NCBI GenBank assembly: GCA_029260655.1
Contig: JAJDCU010000021.1
Coordinates: forward strand, 1-64,000
Length of the DNA stretch: 64,000 nucleotides
Source: Phycisphaeraceae bacterium
GTDB taxonomy: Bacteria; Planctomycetota; Phycisphaerae; Phycisphaerales; Phycisphaeraceae
Direction: 5' to 3'
Below the pieces are notes generated by a model. The model did not search any database, was not told the origin of the DNA, and was given only the letters and a program-made list of their open reading frames with translations. How positions within the stretch are numbered: position 1 is the first letter of the stretch; each line of letters starts with the position of its first letter. The position numbers were made by a program, and so were the translations under genes. Below, one piece after another: positions 8,301-15,949 of the stretch.

Positions 8301-9458
8301 ATGGCAACGCACGAACTGAGCCCAATGACCATAAACAAGGGCTACTGGATGTCCAGCTGGTACGACCGGCGTGGCAAGCGACGCTGGAAGTCGTTCGGCA
8401 ACATGAAGAAGGTCACCAAGCGCGAGGCCGACCAGCGAAGAAAGGACTTCTGCAGGGAATGGTACGCATCAAGCCAGATCCGCGACAAGGTCGACTCGAT
8501 CGGACTGACCATCAGCGAACTGGCCGATCGCTACTACGTCTTCGCCAGGGAGCACTATCGGAAGCGTGACGGTACGCCCAGCGGGCAGGCGGCGAACATG
8601 CTCCACGCCATGAGGGAACTCACGGATCTGTGCGGCGATACGAAGGTCGCGGACCTGATGGCCATGGATGTGCGGGAGTGCCGCGAGATGATGATCGAGA
8701 AGGACCTGTCCCGGACCACGGTCAACGGCAGGATCAACCGCATCCGCCACATTTTCAAGTGGGGGGCGGGTCGCGACATCGTGCCACCGGACATCTTTAA
8801 CAAGCTAAGGGCGATTGAGCCCCTGAGGGCGGGCCGGTCGAAGGCCAGGGAACCCAAGAGGCGACGACCACTCGACAGATCAGTCATCGATCGCACCCTA
8901 CCGCACCTGCCTGCACCTGTGGCGGCGATGGTCGAGCTCCAGTGGCTGACCGGCATGAGGCCTGGTGAAGTAATGAGGATGCGAGGCTGCGACCTGGACA
9001 CATCAAACAAGGTCTGGGTCTACACACCGGACGGCCACAAGACCGAGCACTACGGCAAGGAGCGGACGATCTACCTCGGCCCCGGTGCCAAGGCGATCGT
9101 CGAGCGGTTCCTCAAGCGCGGTATGACCGAACACTTGTTCAGTCCCAGAGAAGCGGTCGCGGCGATGCACGGATCGCGCGGCGGCAAGCGGAAGAAGAAG
9201 GCGTCGGATTACACGTGGCACTGCGAGCGGTACCGGGCCAACTTCTACCGCCAGGCGATCCACAGGGCCTGCGCCAAGGCCGGGATCGACCGGTGGACGC
9301 CCTACGACCTGCGGCACACTGCAGCCACACGCCTGCGTCGCGAGCACGGCGAGGAGGTCGCCCGGATCATTCTGGGGCACTCGAGGATCGACACGACCCA
9401 GATGTACGGCGAGGTCGACCGCGGCAAGGCGATCTCGGTGGCCGCCGAGAGTTGCTGA
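8301..9458 (+). CDS. int: Tyrosine recombinase/integrase
   Basis: 385 residues, full length. The N-terminal part resembles an arm-binding AP2-like domain (GYWMSSWYDRRGKRRWKSFG), followed by a SAM-like core-binding domain (about 65-170) and the catalytic domain. Catalytic residues seen: Arg220 in LTGMRPGEV, Arg338-His339 in YDLRHTAAT (the usual first His is Tyr335), His360 in ILGHSRIDTT and the nucleophile Tyr369 in TQMYGEV. The beta-hairpin Lys is probably Lys247 in DGHKTEH. The ribosome site AAGGAG lies 9 nt upstream. It ends module A and is followed by a strong hairpin and, about 125 nt on, motif copy 2, as expected for an integrase beside its attachment site. Confidence 0.95.
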   Translation: MATHELSPMTINKGYWMSSWYDRRGKRRWKSFGNMKKVTKREADQRRKDFCREWYASSQIRDKVDSIGLTISELADRYYVFAREHYRKRDGTPSGQAANMLHAMRELTDLCGDTKVADLMAMDVRECREMMIEKDLSRTTVNGRINRIRHIFKWGAGRDIVPPDIFNKLRAIEPLRAGRSKAREPKRRRPLDRSVIDRTLPHLPAPVAAMVELQWLTGMRPGEVMRMRGCDLDTSNKVWVYTPDGHKTEHYGKERTIYLGPGAKAIVERFLKRGMTEHLFSPREAVAAMHGSRGGKRKKKASDYTWHCERYRANFYRQAIHRACAKAGIDRWTPYDLRHTAATRLRREHGEEVARIILGHSRIDTTQMYGEVDRGKAISVAAESC

Positions 9459-9464
9459 TCACAG

Positions 9465-9518
9465 GCGGGCGGGGTCGCGGGGCGCTAGGCAGACATAGCC
9501 GCCCCGGGCCCCGCCCGC
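9465..9518 (+). terminator. GC-rich hairpin after the integrase
   Basis: GCGGGCGGGG (9465-9474) pairs with CCCCGCCCGC (9509-9518), and GGGGCG (9479-9484) pairs with CGCCCC (9500-9505). A pyrimidine/AT-rich tail, TTCCTTATATAG, follows. It begins 6 nt after the integrase stop. It is a likely transcription terminator, although the U-tract is imperfect. Confidence 0.7.
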
Positions 9519-9582
9519 TTCCTTATATAGTTCGCGAATCGAGGGGGTTAGCCTGATCCCGGCGCCGGGCGTGGGGATTTCA

Positions 9583-9612
9583 GTTGTAAAATGGTTGTAA
9601 TGCTGCCAAGGG
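9583..9612 (+). repeat. TTGTAAAATGGTTGTAA motif, copy 2
   Basis: GTTGTAAAATGGTTGTAATG matches the copies at 2264, 19148 and 25683. It lies about 125 nt downstream of the integrase stop, the usual place for attR/attL of an integrase-next-to-att element. Downstream context, GCTGCCAAGGG, resembles GCC..TGG(G) after the other copies. Confidence 0.55.
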
Positions 9613-9650
9613 ATGGGACTTCCTAGCCCAGCACAAGCACCCTAAGCACA

Positions 9651-9666
9651 GGTTTAGGTTACGGTT
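9651..9666 (+). repeat. GGTTTAGGTTACGG element, short form
   Basis: GGTTTAGGTTACGGTT lies about 40 nt to the right of motif copy 2. It matches the minus-strand copy beside motif copy 1 (2302-2320) over 14 bases. The repeated association of the two motifs at module ends is the main point of interest. Confidence 0.45.
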
Positions 9667-9755
9667 ACGTCATGATCGCTCAACTGGCACGACTGGCAGA
9701 GTGTCAGCTTACTGAGATGATGCTCTATAAGTGAGCCATCTGATGCAGCCCAAAG

Positions 9756-10130
9756 TCAGCTGCCTTTGAACGCATCACCCTTACGTGCACGTGTTGAAAC
9801 TGTTGTGACGATATGCTCTACGAGACGATCGCGGGACTTCCACTTCATTGCAAGCCTAGCCTGATCCATCCCGTACTCTGCAATAACGTCCTTGAGTTGT
9901 TCTTCGTGCAAGGGCGCCAGAGCTTCTCTGAGTTTCTCTTCACTCGTTGTATAACTTTCATACGGATCGATAACAGGCCGGCTTCGACGATTAGCTCTGT
10001 TAGTCTTGGCTCGCTGCGTTCTTAAACGATCGCCCAACGCCCCCTCGATACGTTTTGCGAATTGCGGATTCGTCTTAAGTTCAACAATGACCTCTTTGAA
10101 TACCGCACGAAGTATTTTTTCTACGCTCAT
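9756..10130 (-). CDS. Small partner of the ParA-like protein, uncharacterised
   Basis: 124 residues, basic and helical, no membrane segment. The C-terminal half has a recognisable pattern of a conserved family found beside ParA-like genes in islands: LREALAPLHEEQLKDVIAEYGMD, then AMKWKSRDRLVEHIV and KGDAF near the end. The start overlaps the upstream ParA stop by 4 nt, so the two are translationally coupled. The C-terminal region could be a DNA-binding or protein-binding SAP-like fold (the LKxxxxxxxGxxxxKxxxRxxLIxxI pattern), which would suit a ParB-like or adaptor role. That role is inferred from context only. Confidence 0.75.
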   Translation of the reverse strand: MSVEKILRAVFKEVIVELKTNPQFAKRIEGALGDRLRTQRAKTNRANRRSRPVIDPYESYTTSEEKLREALAPLHEEQLKDVIAEYGMDQARLAMKWKSRDRLVEHIVTTVSTRARKGDAFKGS

Positions 10131-11167
10131 GCATACTCCACTTCCACGACGTCTATTACTTCCCGAGTAAGCGCCTTGAATATGTCGAACTGCCCCGCAT
10201 AGCCGTATTTTTGTCTTAACGTTCCAAGCTCTTTGAACTCAGCCGATTCAGCAATCTGGTTATTCTCCGGGATCATCGACTCAAAAACAGGTATGTCACA
10301 CTCTTTTTTAAGCCTACGCACTGTGTTCCTGTGTACCTTCGACTGTGCTCGGTATTTTGAGATGACAATACCAATCGGGTCGATGTCCTCGGATATCGCA
10401 TCGGAAAAAGCCCCTACTCGAGTTGTGATCTGAGGAATACCATAGGTGGAAAGCACATCTGGGATCGTTGGAATCAGGTATCCGGTTGAAATCCGAAGCC
10501 CATTAAGTGTAATAATCCCAAGATTAGGAGGGCAATCAATAAGAACATAATCATACTCGTCTAAAACGGGCTTTACAGCACGGCGGAGAATGTCGGTAGG
10601 CCGGTCTGAGTAAAATCGACCACTCGGCATCGAACCGAGCCTGTCCTGCACATCGATAAGATCGAGGCTTGACGGCAGAAGATCGACTCGAGGAACATCA
10701 CGAACATTGGAAACGCGGCGCTGAAGTGCTGATTCTAGATCAAAGTGACGTTTATCATCATCTTCAAGGGCATCTTTAAAAAGCCGGGCTAGTGTGTTCT
10801 CTTTCTTGTTAATTTCCGCCCAACGATCCTCCCCAATAAGCATGACAGTTGCGTTTGTTTGAGGATCAAGATCAATTACCAGGACCCGTTTGCCAAACTC
10901 TCCAGACAGCATGTCTGCAATAGCCACGGTAGTGGTTGACTTAGCAACCCCACCCTTAAGATTAATCGTAGATAATACTGTTGCCATTGGAACCCTCTTT
11001 CTTTTCAGCCATCTCCGTACATGATCACGTTGAAATACTGGACCAGACCGCAACTCCGCGACCGGCTCGGGAAAGTCATCTCTTCTAGCACGCCAATTCG
11101 CGACTGCACCACGAGTTACCCCGGCCATCTGTGCGATCTCAAAAAGCCCTACAAACTCGCTATTCAT
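10127..11167 (-). CDS. parA: ParA-family ATPase fused to an N-terminal HTH domain
   Basis: 346 residues from the ATG at 11167. Residues about 5-58 form a MerR/AlpA-like helix-turn-helix (FEIAQMAGVTRGAVANWRAR, ending HVRRWLKRKR). The P-loop ATPase follows: deviant Walker A KGGVAKSTT at 71-79, VLVIDLDPQTNATV, and DYVLIDCPPNLG as Walker B. A GTG at 11218 would extend the frame, but it lies inside the promoter (the -10 element overlaps that stretch), so ATG 11167 is preferred. ParA ATPases move DNA or cargo; fusion to a DNA-binding domain is seen in plasmid partition ParAs that autoregulate. The perfect palindrome over its promoter supports autoregulation. In an integrated island it may stabilise an excised form or control the divergent mod operon. 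Confidence 0.88.
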   Translation of the reverse strand: MNSEFVGLFEIAQMAGVTRGAVANWRARRDDFPEPVAELRSGPVFQRDHVRRWLKRKRVPMATVLSTINLKGGVAKSTTTVAIADMLSGEFGKRVLVIDLDPQTNATVMLIGEDRWAEINKKENTLARLFKDALEDDDKRHFDLESALQRRVSNVRDVPRVDLLPSSLDLIDVQDRLGSMPSGRFYSDRPTDILRRAVKPVLDEYDYVLIDCPPNLGIITLNGLRISTGYLIPTIPDVLSTYGIPQITTRVGAFSDAISEDIDPIGIVISKYRAQSKVHRNTVRRLKKECDIPVFESMIPENNQIAESAEFKELGTLRQKYGYAGQFDIFKALTREVIDVVEVEYA

Positions 11168-11183
11168 GAAAATTTCAACCTGA

Positions 11184-11229
11184 CTGTGAACAACGCTTTC
11201 ATTGTAAGCGGCGTTCACAGTGCTGTCAA
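11184..11229 (-). promoter_or_regulatory. parA promoter with overlapping palindromic operator
   Basis: Minus strand: -35 TTGACA (11224-11229), 17-nt spacer, -10 TACAAT (11201-11206). An inverted repeat surrounds the -10: CTGTGAACGC on the promoter side (11211-11220) and its complement, with two extra bases, at 11184-11196 (CTGTGAACAACGC on the plus strand). A protein bound here would block RNA polymerase. The HTH domain of the ParA fusion is the obvious candidate repressor; this is inferred. Confidence 0.75.
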
Positions 11230-11315
11230 GCTCTAATCAATTTTAAATTTGGAGCCCAAGGTGCCCGTACCACAGATGCCGGTAGCACCCGCCCAGGATT
11301 CCACTAAGCCACGAC

Positions 11316-11344
11316 TTCACTTACAGGTCGGAGTACTCTATCTT
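11316..11344 (+). promoter_or_regulatory. Possible promoter of the mod-DAC-res operon
   Basis: TTCACT (11316-11321), 17-nt spacer, TATCTT (11339-11344), about 95 nt upstream of the chosen mod start. Each hexamer matches the sigma-70 consensus at four of six positions. Moderate to weak support. Confidence 0.35.
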
Positions 11345-11439
11345 AATGTGCACAATCCCATCCGCCTATGTATGCGACCGGGGCATCTACAGCCTCAATC
11401 TCGCAATGCCTCTCGGGCGACAATGCAAAGGTTCTCTGT

Positions 11440-14400
11440 ATGGCGAGGAAAAATAAAGACAACTCTAAAGACCTACAGATAACCAACTTCCGTCACTCTG
11501 ATGCCAAGCGGAAGAACAATCCCCCGGCAAAGATCGCCGCCGAGGGAACCGTCCCTGTTATACCCAAGGCCAAGTACCGCTACTCCCCTCGCCTTGATCC
11601 TAGGCTGCGCTTTGATCCCACCGGATCATCCGGGGGCGATCGCATCCTCGAACTCATCGCCAAAGCCCAGACCAACGAACCACTCACCGATGAAGAAGCG
11701 CAGCTCCTTCGCGACGCGCTGTCTATGCATGAGCCTTGGCTGGAATGGGCCAACAAGCAAGAGGAGCACCAGCGTCTGTTCCGGGGCGGCGGCTTCGCGG
11801 TCGATCCGGTCGCCCTGCACATCCACGAGCGGGTCAGCGCTCAGGCCATCCTCAAAATCGCTGCACGGCAGGACGTCGAGCGATCGCTCTTCGCCGACCC
11901 CCAGCAGTCGTACAACGAAGCCGTGCAGTTCTACAAACACGACATCGACTGGACCAACCGCCTTATCCTCGGTGACTCACTGCAGGTCATGTCCTCGCTG
12001 GCCCGACGTGAAGACCTCGCTGGCAAGGTCCAGATGATCTACTTTGACCCACCGTACGGGATTAGGTTTGCATCGAACTTCCAGCCCGAAGTTGGACAAC
12101 GTGATGTAAAAGATCGAGAGGCTGACCTCACCCGCGAGCCGGAGATGGTCAAGGCTTATCGTGATACTTGGCACCTTGGTGTTCACAGTTACCTCTCATA
12201 CCTACGAGATCGTCTATTCGTGGCGAAAGAACTGATGACAGATAGTGGCAGCATTTTTGTTCAGATAAGCGAAGAAAATCTGCACCGTGTGCGAACGATA
12301 TTAGACGAGGTATTTGGTCCAGAAAACGCGATTGTTACAATTCTCATCAAGAAAAAGGGTGGCCAGAAAGGCGCGTTGCTAGAGGCAGTAAATGATTACG
12401 TGGTGTGGTACACCAAGGATCGCGATCGGGCAAGCGAATCGTACACCCAGCTCTTTGTAGAATCAGGACTGAGCAAGGATCTAACTCGTACATTCCGCTG
12501 GGTCGAGATGCGCGACGGTAGCGTAGTCACATTGTCACAACTGGCCGCCGCAACTGGAATCGATTATTCCCGAAATCCCCAACGACTTGCGCGTGATTAT
12601 CCAGGGGCTCGTCTATTTAAGTGCGAAAATAGTACTTCGGGTGGGTTTCGACGAAATCAAAGCCTTCCCTTCGCATTTGAGGGTCAACAGTTCGATCCTG
12701 GCGTACGAAGAGGTAGTTGCTGGAAGCACACTGCAAATACCGAGAATGATGGCGAACTCTGTGGAATGGAGCGAATGGCCCAGGCCGGGAGGCTCTATGT
12801 GGGTGGCCGGCAGATTGCCTTTAGGCGTTACGCCGATGACTTTGGCCAGAAGGAGCTTACCAACTGGTGGGATGGCCTTGGTGGAGCATCCAGTCCGGTT
12901 TATGTTGTTCAGACCAATGAACGTATAGTAGAAAGATGCGTGCTCATGACGACACGCCCCGGCGATCTCGTTCTCGACCCAACCTGTGGTAGCGGTACAA
13001 CTGCGGTCGTTGCCGAACGGTGGGGGCGGCGATGGATGACTATTGATACTAGCAGAGTCGCACTATCGATCGCAAGACAGCGATTGATGACGACGCCATT
13101 TGAACGATATCAAATAGAAGGAGAGGGCTCCGAGAAACTCAAGAACGGATCTGGTGTCGATCCTGTAGCTGGGTTTAGATATAAGAAGGCTCGACATGTT
13201 ACCAGTTCAGCGATAGCAAACAACTCATACCTTGACCCTATTTTTGTGAAATATCAAAAAGACCTTGATGATGCGCTTAACACATGCAACATTGGGTTAA
13301 GAATGGTAACGACGGATATGCGGGTGAAGCTGGAACGTAAGTTGTTGGCAAAGCAAAAAGACAAGGGCAAGCGAGCGATTACGGATGCCGACCAACGACT
13401 TTGGCATCTGCCCAAAGATAAGTTCGAGCATTGGACAGTGCCAAACCAGACAGATCCTGACTGGCCGGAGGCTTTAATCACTTCAGTTACGACATATCGC
13501 AAGACATGGCGTGCGAAGATGGATGAGATCCATGAAGCGATCGACAAAAATGCTACACCAGTTGACTTAATAAATGAGCCCGAGCGTGTTCCAAGTATTT
13601 TGCGTGTAAGCGGTCCGTTCACGGTGGAGGCGGTGCAGCCGCCGGAGATGTCTCTGGGCGAACCGACGACAACCGATATGCAAGCCGATCCGGATGGCAT
13701 GTTTGGCGGCGAGCCGGATCGGATGCAGACGTGGGAGGTGCGTGAGGTTGAGCCGCTGAACGAGATGGAGGTTAAGAACGTCGAGGCGTACCTGGACAAG
13801 ATGGTGCGTCTATTGCGGATGGACGGAGTGCGCTTCCCGAACAACCGCCAGATGATGTTCAGCCGGCTCGAAGCAGTATATGAAGCGGGCAGTAGCTCTG
13901 GCTTCCACGCCGAGGGCCGATGGGTGTCGGCCGGGGACCAGGACGACGATCCCGAAGGGCCGGTGACGGTGGTCGTGGTAATCGGCCCACAGTATGGCCC
14001 GGTGACCAGCCCACTGATCGTTGAGGCGATGCGGACCGCTTTCCGTCGTGGATACACAGATGTGGTCTTCGCCGGTTTCAGTTTCGACGCCGCAGCCCAG
14101 AGCGAGATTGAGGAGTACAAAGACACGAAGGTTAAACCGCACCTGGCACACATCCGCCCGGATGTGAACCCGGAGATGGAGCCCCTTCTCAAAGAACAGC
14201 CCGGCAATCAACTCTTCACGGTATTCGGCCTGCCACGTATCAGCGTTTCGCCGCCAAATGAGGATAGCGAATTCCAAGTCACGATGGAAGGCGTGGACAT
14301 CTACAATCCGGTGGACAATTCGATCCAGAGCACTGGCGCGAATAAGGTGGCCGCTTGGTTCCTGGATAGCGATTACGACGGCCAGACATTCTGCATCACC

Positions 14401-14637
14401 CAAGCCTTCTTCCCTAACCGCTCGGCTTGGGACAAGCTGGCGAGGGCTCTCAAGGGCGTGGTCGACGAAGACGCATTCGAGGCCTTGAGCGGCACAACGA
14501 GCCTGCCATTCCCGCCAGGCAAGTATAAGCGCCTAGCGGTGAAGGTCATTGATCCACGTGGTAATGAGGTTATGGCAGTACAGGAGGTTGGCCAAGCAGC
14601 GGAGCAATCGAAGAAGAATGGGAGCAAGAAGCGATGA
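11440..14637 (+). CDS. mod: Type III-like DNA adenine methyltransferase (Mod) with a long C-terminal extension
   Basis: 1065 residues from the ATG at 11440 (AAAGG upstream); the frame remains open to 11368. The N6-adenine methyltransferase has motif IV first, IYFDPPYG at about 201-207, and motif I later, DPTCGSGTT at 513-521, which is the beta-class order used by type III Mod subunits. The ~300 residues between them should hold the target-recognition region. After about residue 690, a further ~350-residue acidic region contains TVVVVIGPQYGPVTSPLIVEAM and FAGFSFDA, as seen in a subgroup of large Mod proteins paired with ~1000-residue Res proteins. It would modify DNA and act with Res. The next gene overlaps by 4 nt. 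GC varies along the gene (low near 12100-13300), which hints that the specificity part was exchanged. Confidence 0.93.
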   Translation: MARKNKDNSKDLQITNFRHSDAKRKNNPPAKIAAEGTVPVIPKAKYRYSPRLDPRLRFDPTGSSGGDRILELIAKAQTNEPLTDEEAQLLRDALSMHEPWLEWANKQEEHQRLFRGGGFAVDPVALHIHERVSAQAILKIAARQDVERSLFADPQQSYNEAVQFYKHDIDWTNRLILGDSLQVMSSLARREDLAGKVQMIYFDPPYGIRFASNFQPEVGQRDVKDREADLTREPEMVKAYRDTWHLGVHSYLSYLRDRLFVAKELMTDSGSIFVQISEENLHRVRTILDEVFGPENAIVTILIKKKGGQKGALLEAVNDYVVWYTKDRDRASESYTQLFVESGLSKDLTRTFRWVEMRDGSVVTLSQLAAATGIDYSRNPQRLARDYPGARLFKCENSTSGGFRRNQSLPFAFEGQQFDPGVRRGSCWKHTANTENDGELCGMERMAQAGRLYVGGRQIAFRRYADDFGQKELTNWWDGLGGASSPVYVVQTNERIVERCVLMTTRPGDLVLDPTCGSGTTAVVAERWGRRWMTIDTSRVALSIARQRLMTTPFERYQIEGEGSEKLKNGSGVDPVAGFRYKKARHVTSSAIANNSYLDPIFVKYQKDLDDALNTCNIGLRMVTTDMRVKLERKLLAKQKDKGKRAITDADQRLWHLPKDKFEHWTVPNQTDPDWPEALITSVTTYRKTWRAKMDEIHEAIDKNATPVDLINEPERVPSILRVSGPFTVEAVQPPEMSLGEPTTTDMQADPDGMFGGEPDRMQTWEVREVEPLNEMEVKNVEAYLDKMVRLLRMDGVRFPNNRQMMFSRLEAVYEAGSSSGFHAEGRWVSAGDQDDDPEGPVTVVVVIGPQYGPVTSPLIVEAMRTAFRRGYTDVVFAGFSFDAAAQSEIEEYKDTKVKPHLAHIRPDVNPEMEPLLKEQPGNQLFTVFGLPRISVSPPNEDSEFQVTMEGVDIYNPVDNSIQSTGANKVAAWFLDSDYDGQTFCITQAFFPNRSAWDKLARALKGVVDEDAFEALSGTTSLPFPPGKYKRLAVKVIDPRGNEVMAVQEVGQAAEQSKKNGSKKR

Positions 14638-15938
14638 GCCGTGCTTCAGCTTCAACGCAGCCACCGCCACTTGCCAGCGAAGATGTGGTCAAGCAGATTA
14701 TCCAGCAGGGGTTACTACCGATGCTTTGTGGCGCCACTCTGGGTGACACGGTCGATGCGGTTTCAACTAATAGCGTAAAGGGTTCAAACACTTGTATCCT
14801 GTCAGTGCGGCCGGGCCGTAAATACCCCCATACATTCGCCATCAAACGTAGGCAAAAATTCTCACCATCTGAGGCAGGTCTAGCTCGAGCATTCATGGAT
14901 GAGCTAGAATCAATCTTACCATCTCACCAGCACAAGTATTTTAGTGATTTGGTCACTTCGTCAGTACGGCGTGCAATCGTACGCAGCTTGGGGCATTCCG
15001 ACGATGAGCTGCTGCTAAGGGTGATTGACGAGTTCGTTCGCCTATCTGCTCAAACCTATGAAGGCCAGCGCATCAGTGCCGCAATAGGACTTAATGACAT
15101 TGCTCGAGATACAGGTGTGAAGCTTACTGATATTTGGAGGGAAGACTTCAGCAAAGTCCTCACGAGTGGCGTTGACACTATGCTCACGGTCTCAAGTGAT
15201 GGTAATGTCTATCAATATGAAGCGATCGATAGAAGTGAACATGTGCCATGGGCACCATATCACTTTCGATTAATAGCCGATTGGACGACACCAGAACGTA
15301 TAGGTGTTGTTCTTAATCGAAATGGTGAAATACTAATCTTTAAAAATAAGCGACTATGCTTCGCACACCGACGCGGCGGGTGGGTCCACCTTGTTCACGA
15401 GCCAATACTTAAACAGATGGGCAAGATCGGTAAAATTAAACTCCGCCAGGCTGTGTATGAAACATGCTTAGACGTGTCATTTGCGAGGACTGGTGGGTGT
15501 ATCGGTATAATAAAAAGTACTAAAGCAAGCGCATTGCGTAAAGCGAATAAATCCAATGATGACAACAAGCCCTTTATATCACCTGACGACCTACTAGCGA
15601 CAGAGAAGTCATGTAAATCTAAAACCATCAACTGGCTTGTGAATAAATCTGGCAATTTTACAGTACCGACCTTCCAGGAACTTCCTCGCCGATTTCGACA
15701 AGAACTCGCAGGCATTGATGGAGCAACGATCATTGACCACGAGGGCAATATTCTCGCGGTAGGTGCAATTGTGAGATGTGACGGTGGAAGCAATGCTGGT
15801 GCTCGCAAGGCCGCAGCCAAGGCCTTGTCCCACTATGGGTTGGGGATCAAAGTGTCGGCCGATGGCGAGGTTAACGGCTTTACACATCAAGACGGAATTG
15901 CAGACAAGGATCTTGAACCAATCTTCACGATCGGATAG
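14634..15938 (+). CDS. Sensor protein with a divergent C-terminal DAC (diadenylate cyclase-like) domain
   Basis: 434 residues, soluble. The C-terminal ~90 residues read as a DisA_N/DAC fold: AGIDGATIIDHEGNILAVGA has the DGA motif (362-364), followed by GGSNAGARKAAAKALSHYG where GARKAAA (389-395) stands where cyclases have GTRHRxA, and then IKVSADGEV, the typical final strand. In DisA and CdaA the DGA and RHR motifs bind and cyclise two ATP to c-di-AMP; here His and the second Arg of RHR are replaced by Lys and Ala, so activity may be lost or altered. Residues 1-340 match nothing I recognise and may be the sensor. The gene is coupled to mod (4-nt overlap) and lies 11 nt before res, so it is part of the restriction-modification operon. 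GC is lower than in its neighbours. Confidence 0.72.
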   Translation: MSRASASTQPPPLASEDVVKQIIQQGLLPMLCGATLGDTVDAVSTNSVKGSNTCILSVRPGRKYPHTFAIKRRQKFSPSEAGLARAFMDELESILPSHQHKYFSDLVTSSVRRAIVRSLGHSDDELLLRVIDEFVRLSAQTYEGQRISAAIGLNDIARDTGVKLTDIWREDFSKVLTSGVDTMLTVSSDGNVYQYEAIDRSEHVPWAPYHFRLIADWTTPERIGVVLNRNGEILIFKNKRLCFAHRRGGWVHLVHEPILKQMGKIGKIKLRQAVYETCLDVSFARTGGCIGIIKSTKASALRKANKSNDDNKPFISPDDLLATEKSCKSKTINWLVNKSGNFTVPTFQELPRRFRQELAGIDGATIIDHEGNILAVGAIVRCDGGSNAGARKAAAKALSHYGLGIKVSADGEVNGFTHQDGIADKDLEPIFTIG

Positions 15939-15949
15939 GTCAAAGGCCA

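Larger units (their letters stand above)
2264..9612. mobile_element. Module A: integrative element with Toprim, DUF3987, Xis-like and integrase genes
   Basis: A 7.3-kb block bounded by copies 1 and 2 of the TGGTTGTAA motif. The rightward genes (Toprim, DUF3987, HTH excisionase-like, tyrosine integrase) overlap or are tightly spaced and end in a GC-rich hairpin. This is a typical cargo of phage-satellite or plasmid-like integrative elements. Boundaries are inferred from the motif copies; the zinc-ribbon gene at the left end may belong to the host chromosome. Confidence 0.55.

Noticed and set aside
13254-14207. 317-residue minus-strand ORF
   Set aside because: Antisense to the Mod C-terminal region; Ser/Arg-rich product typical of shadow frames.
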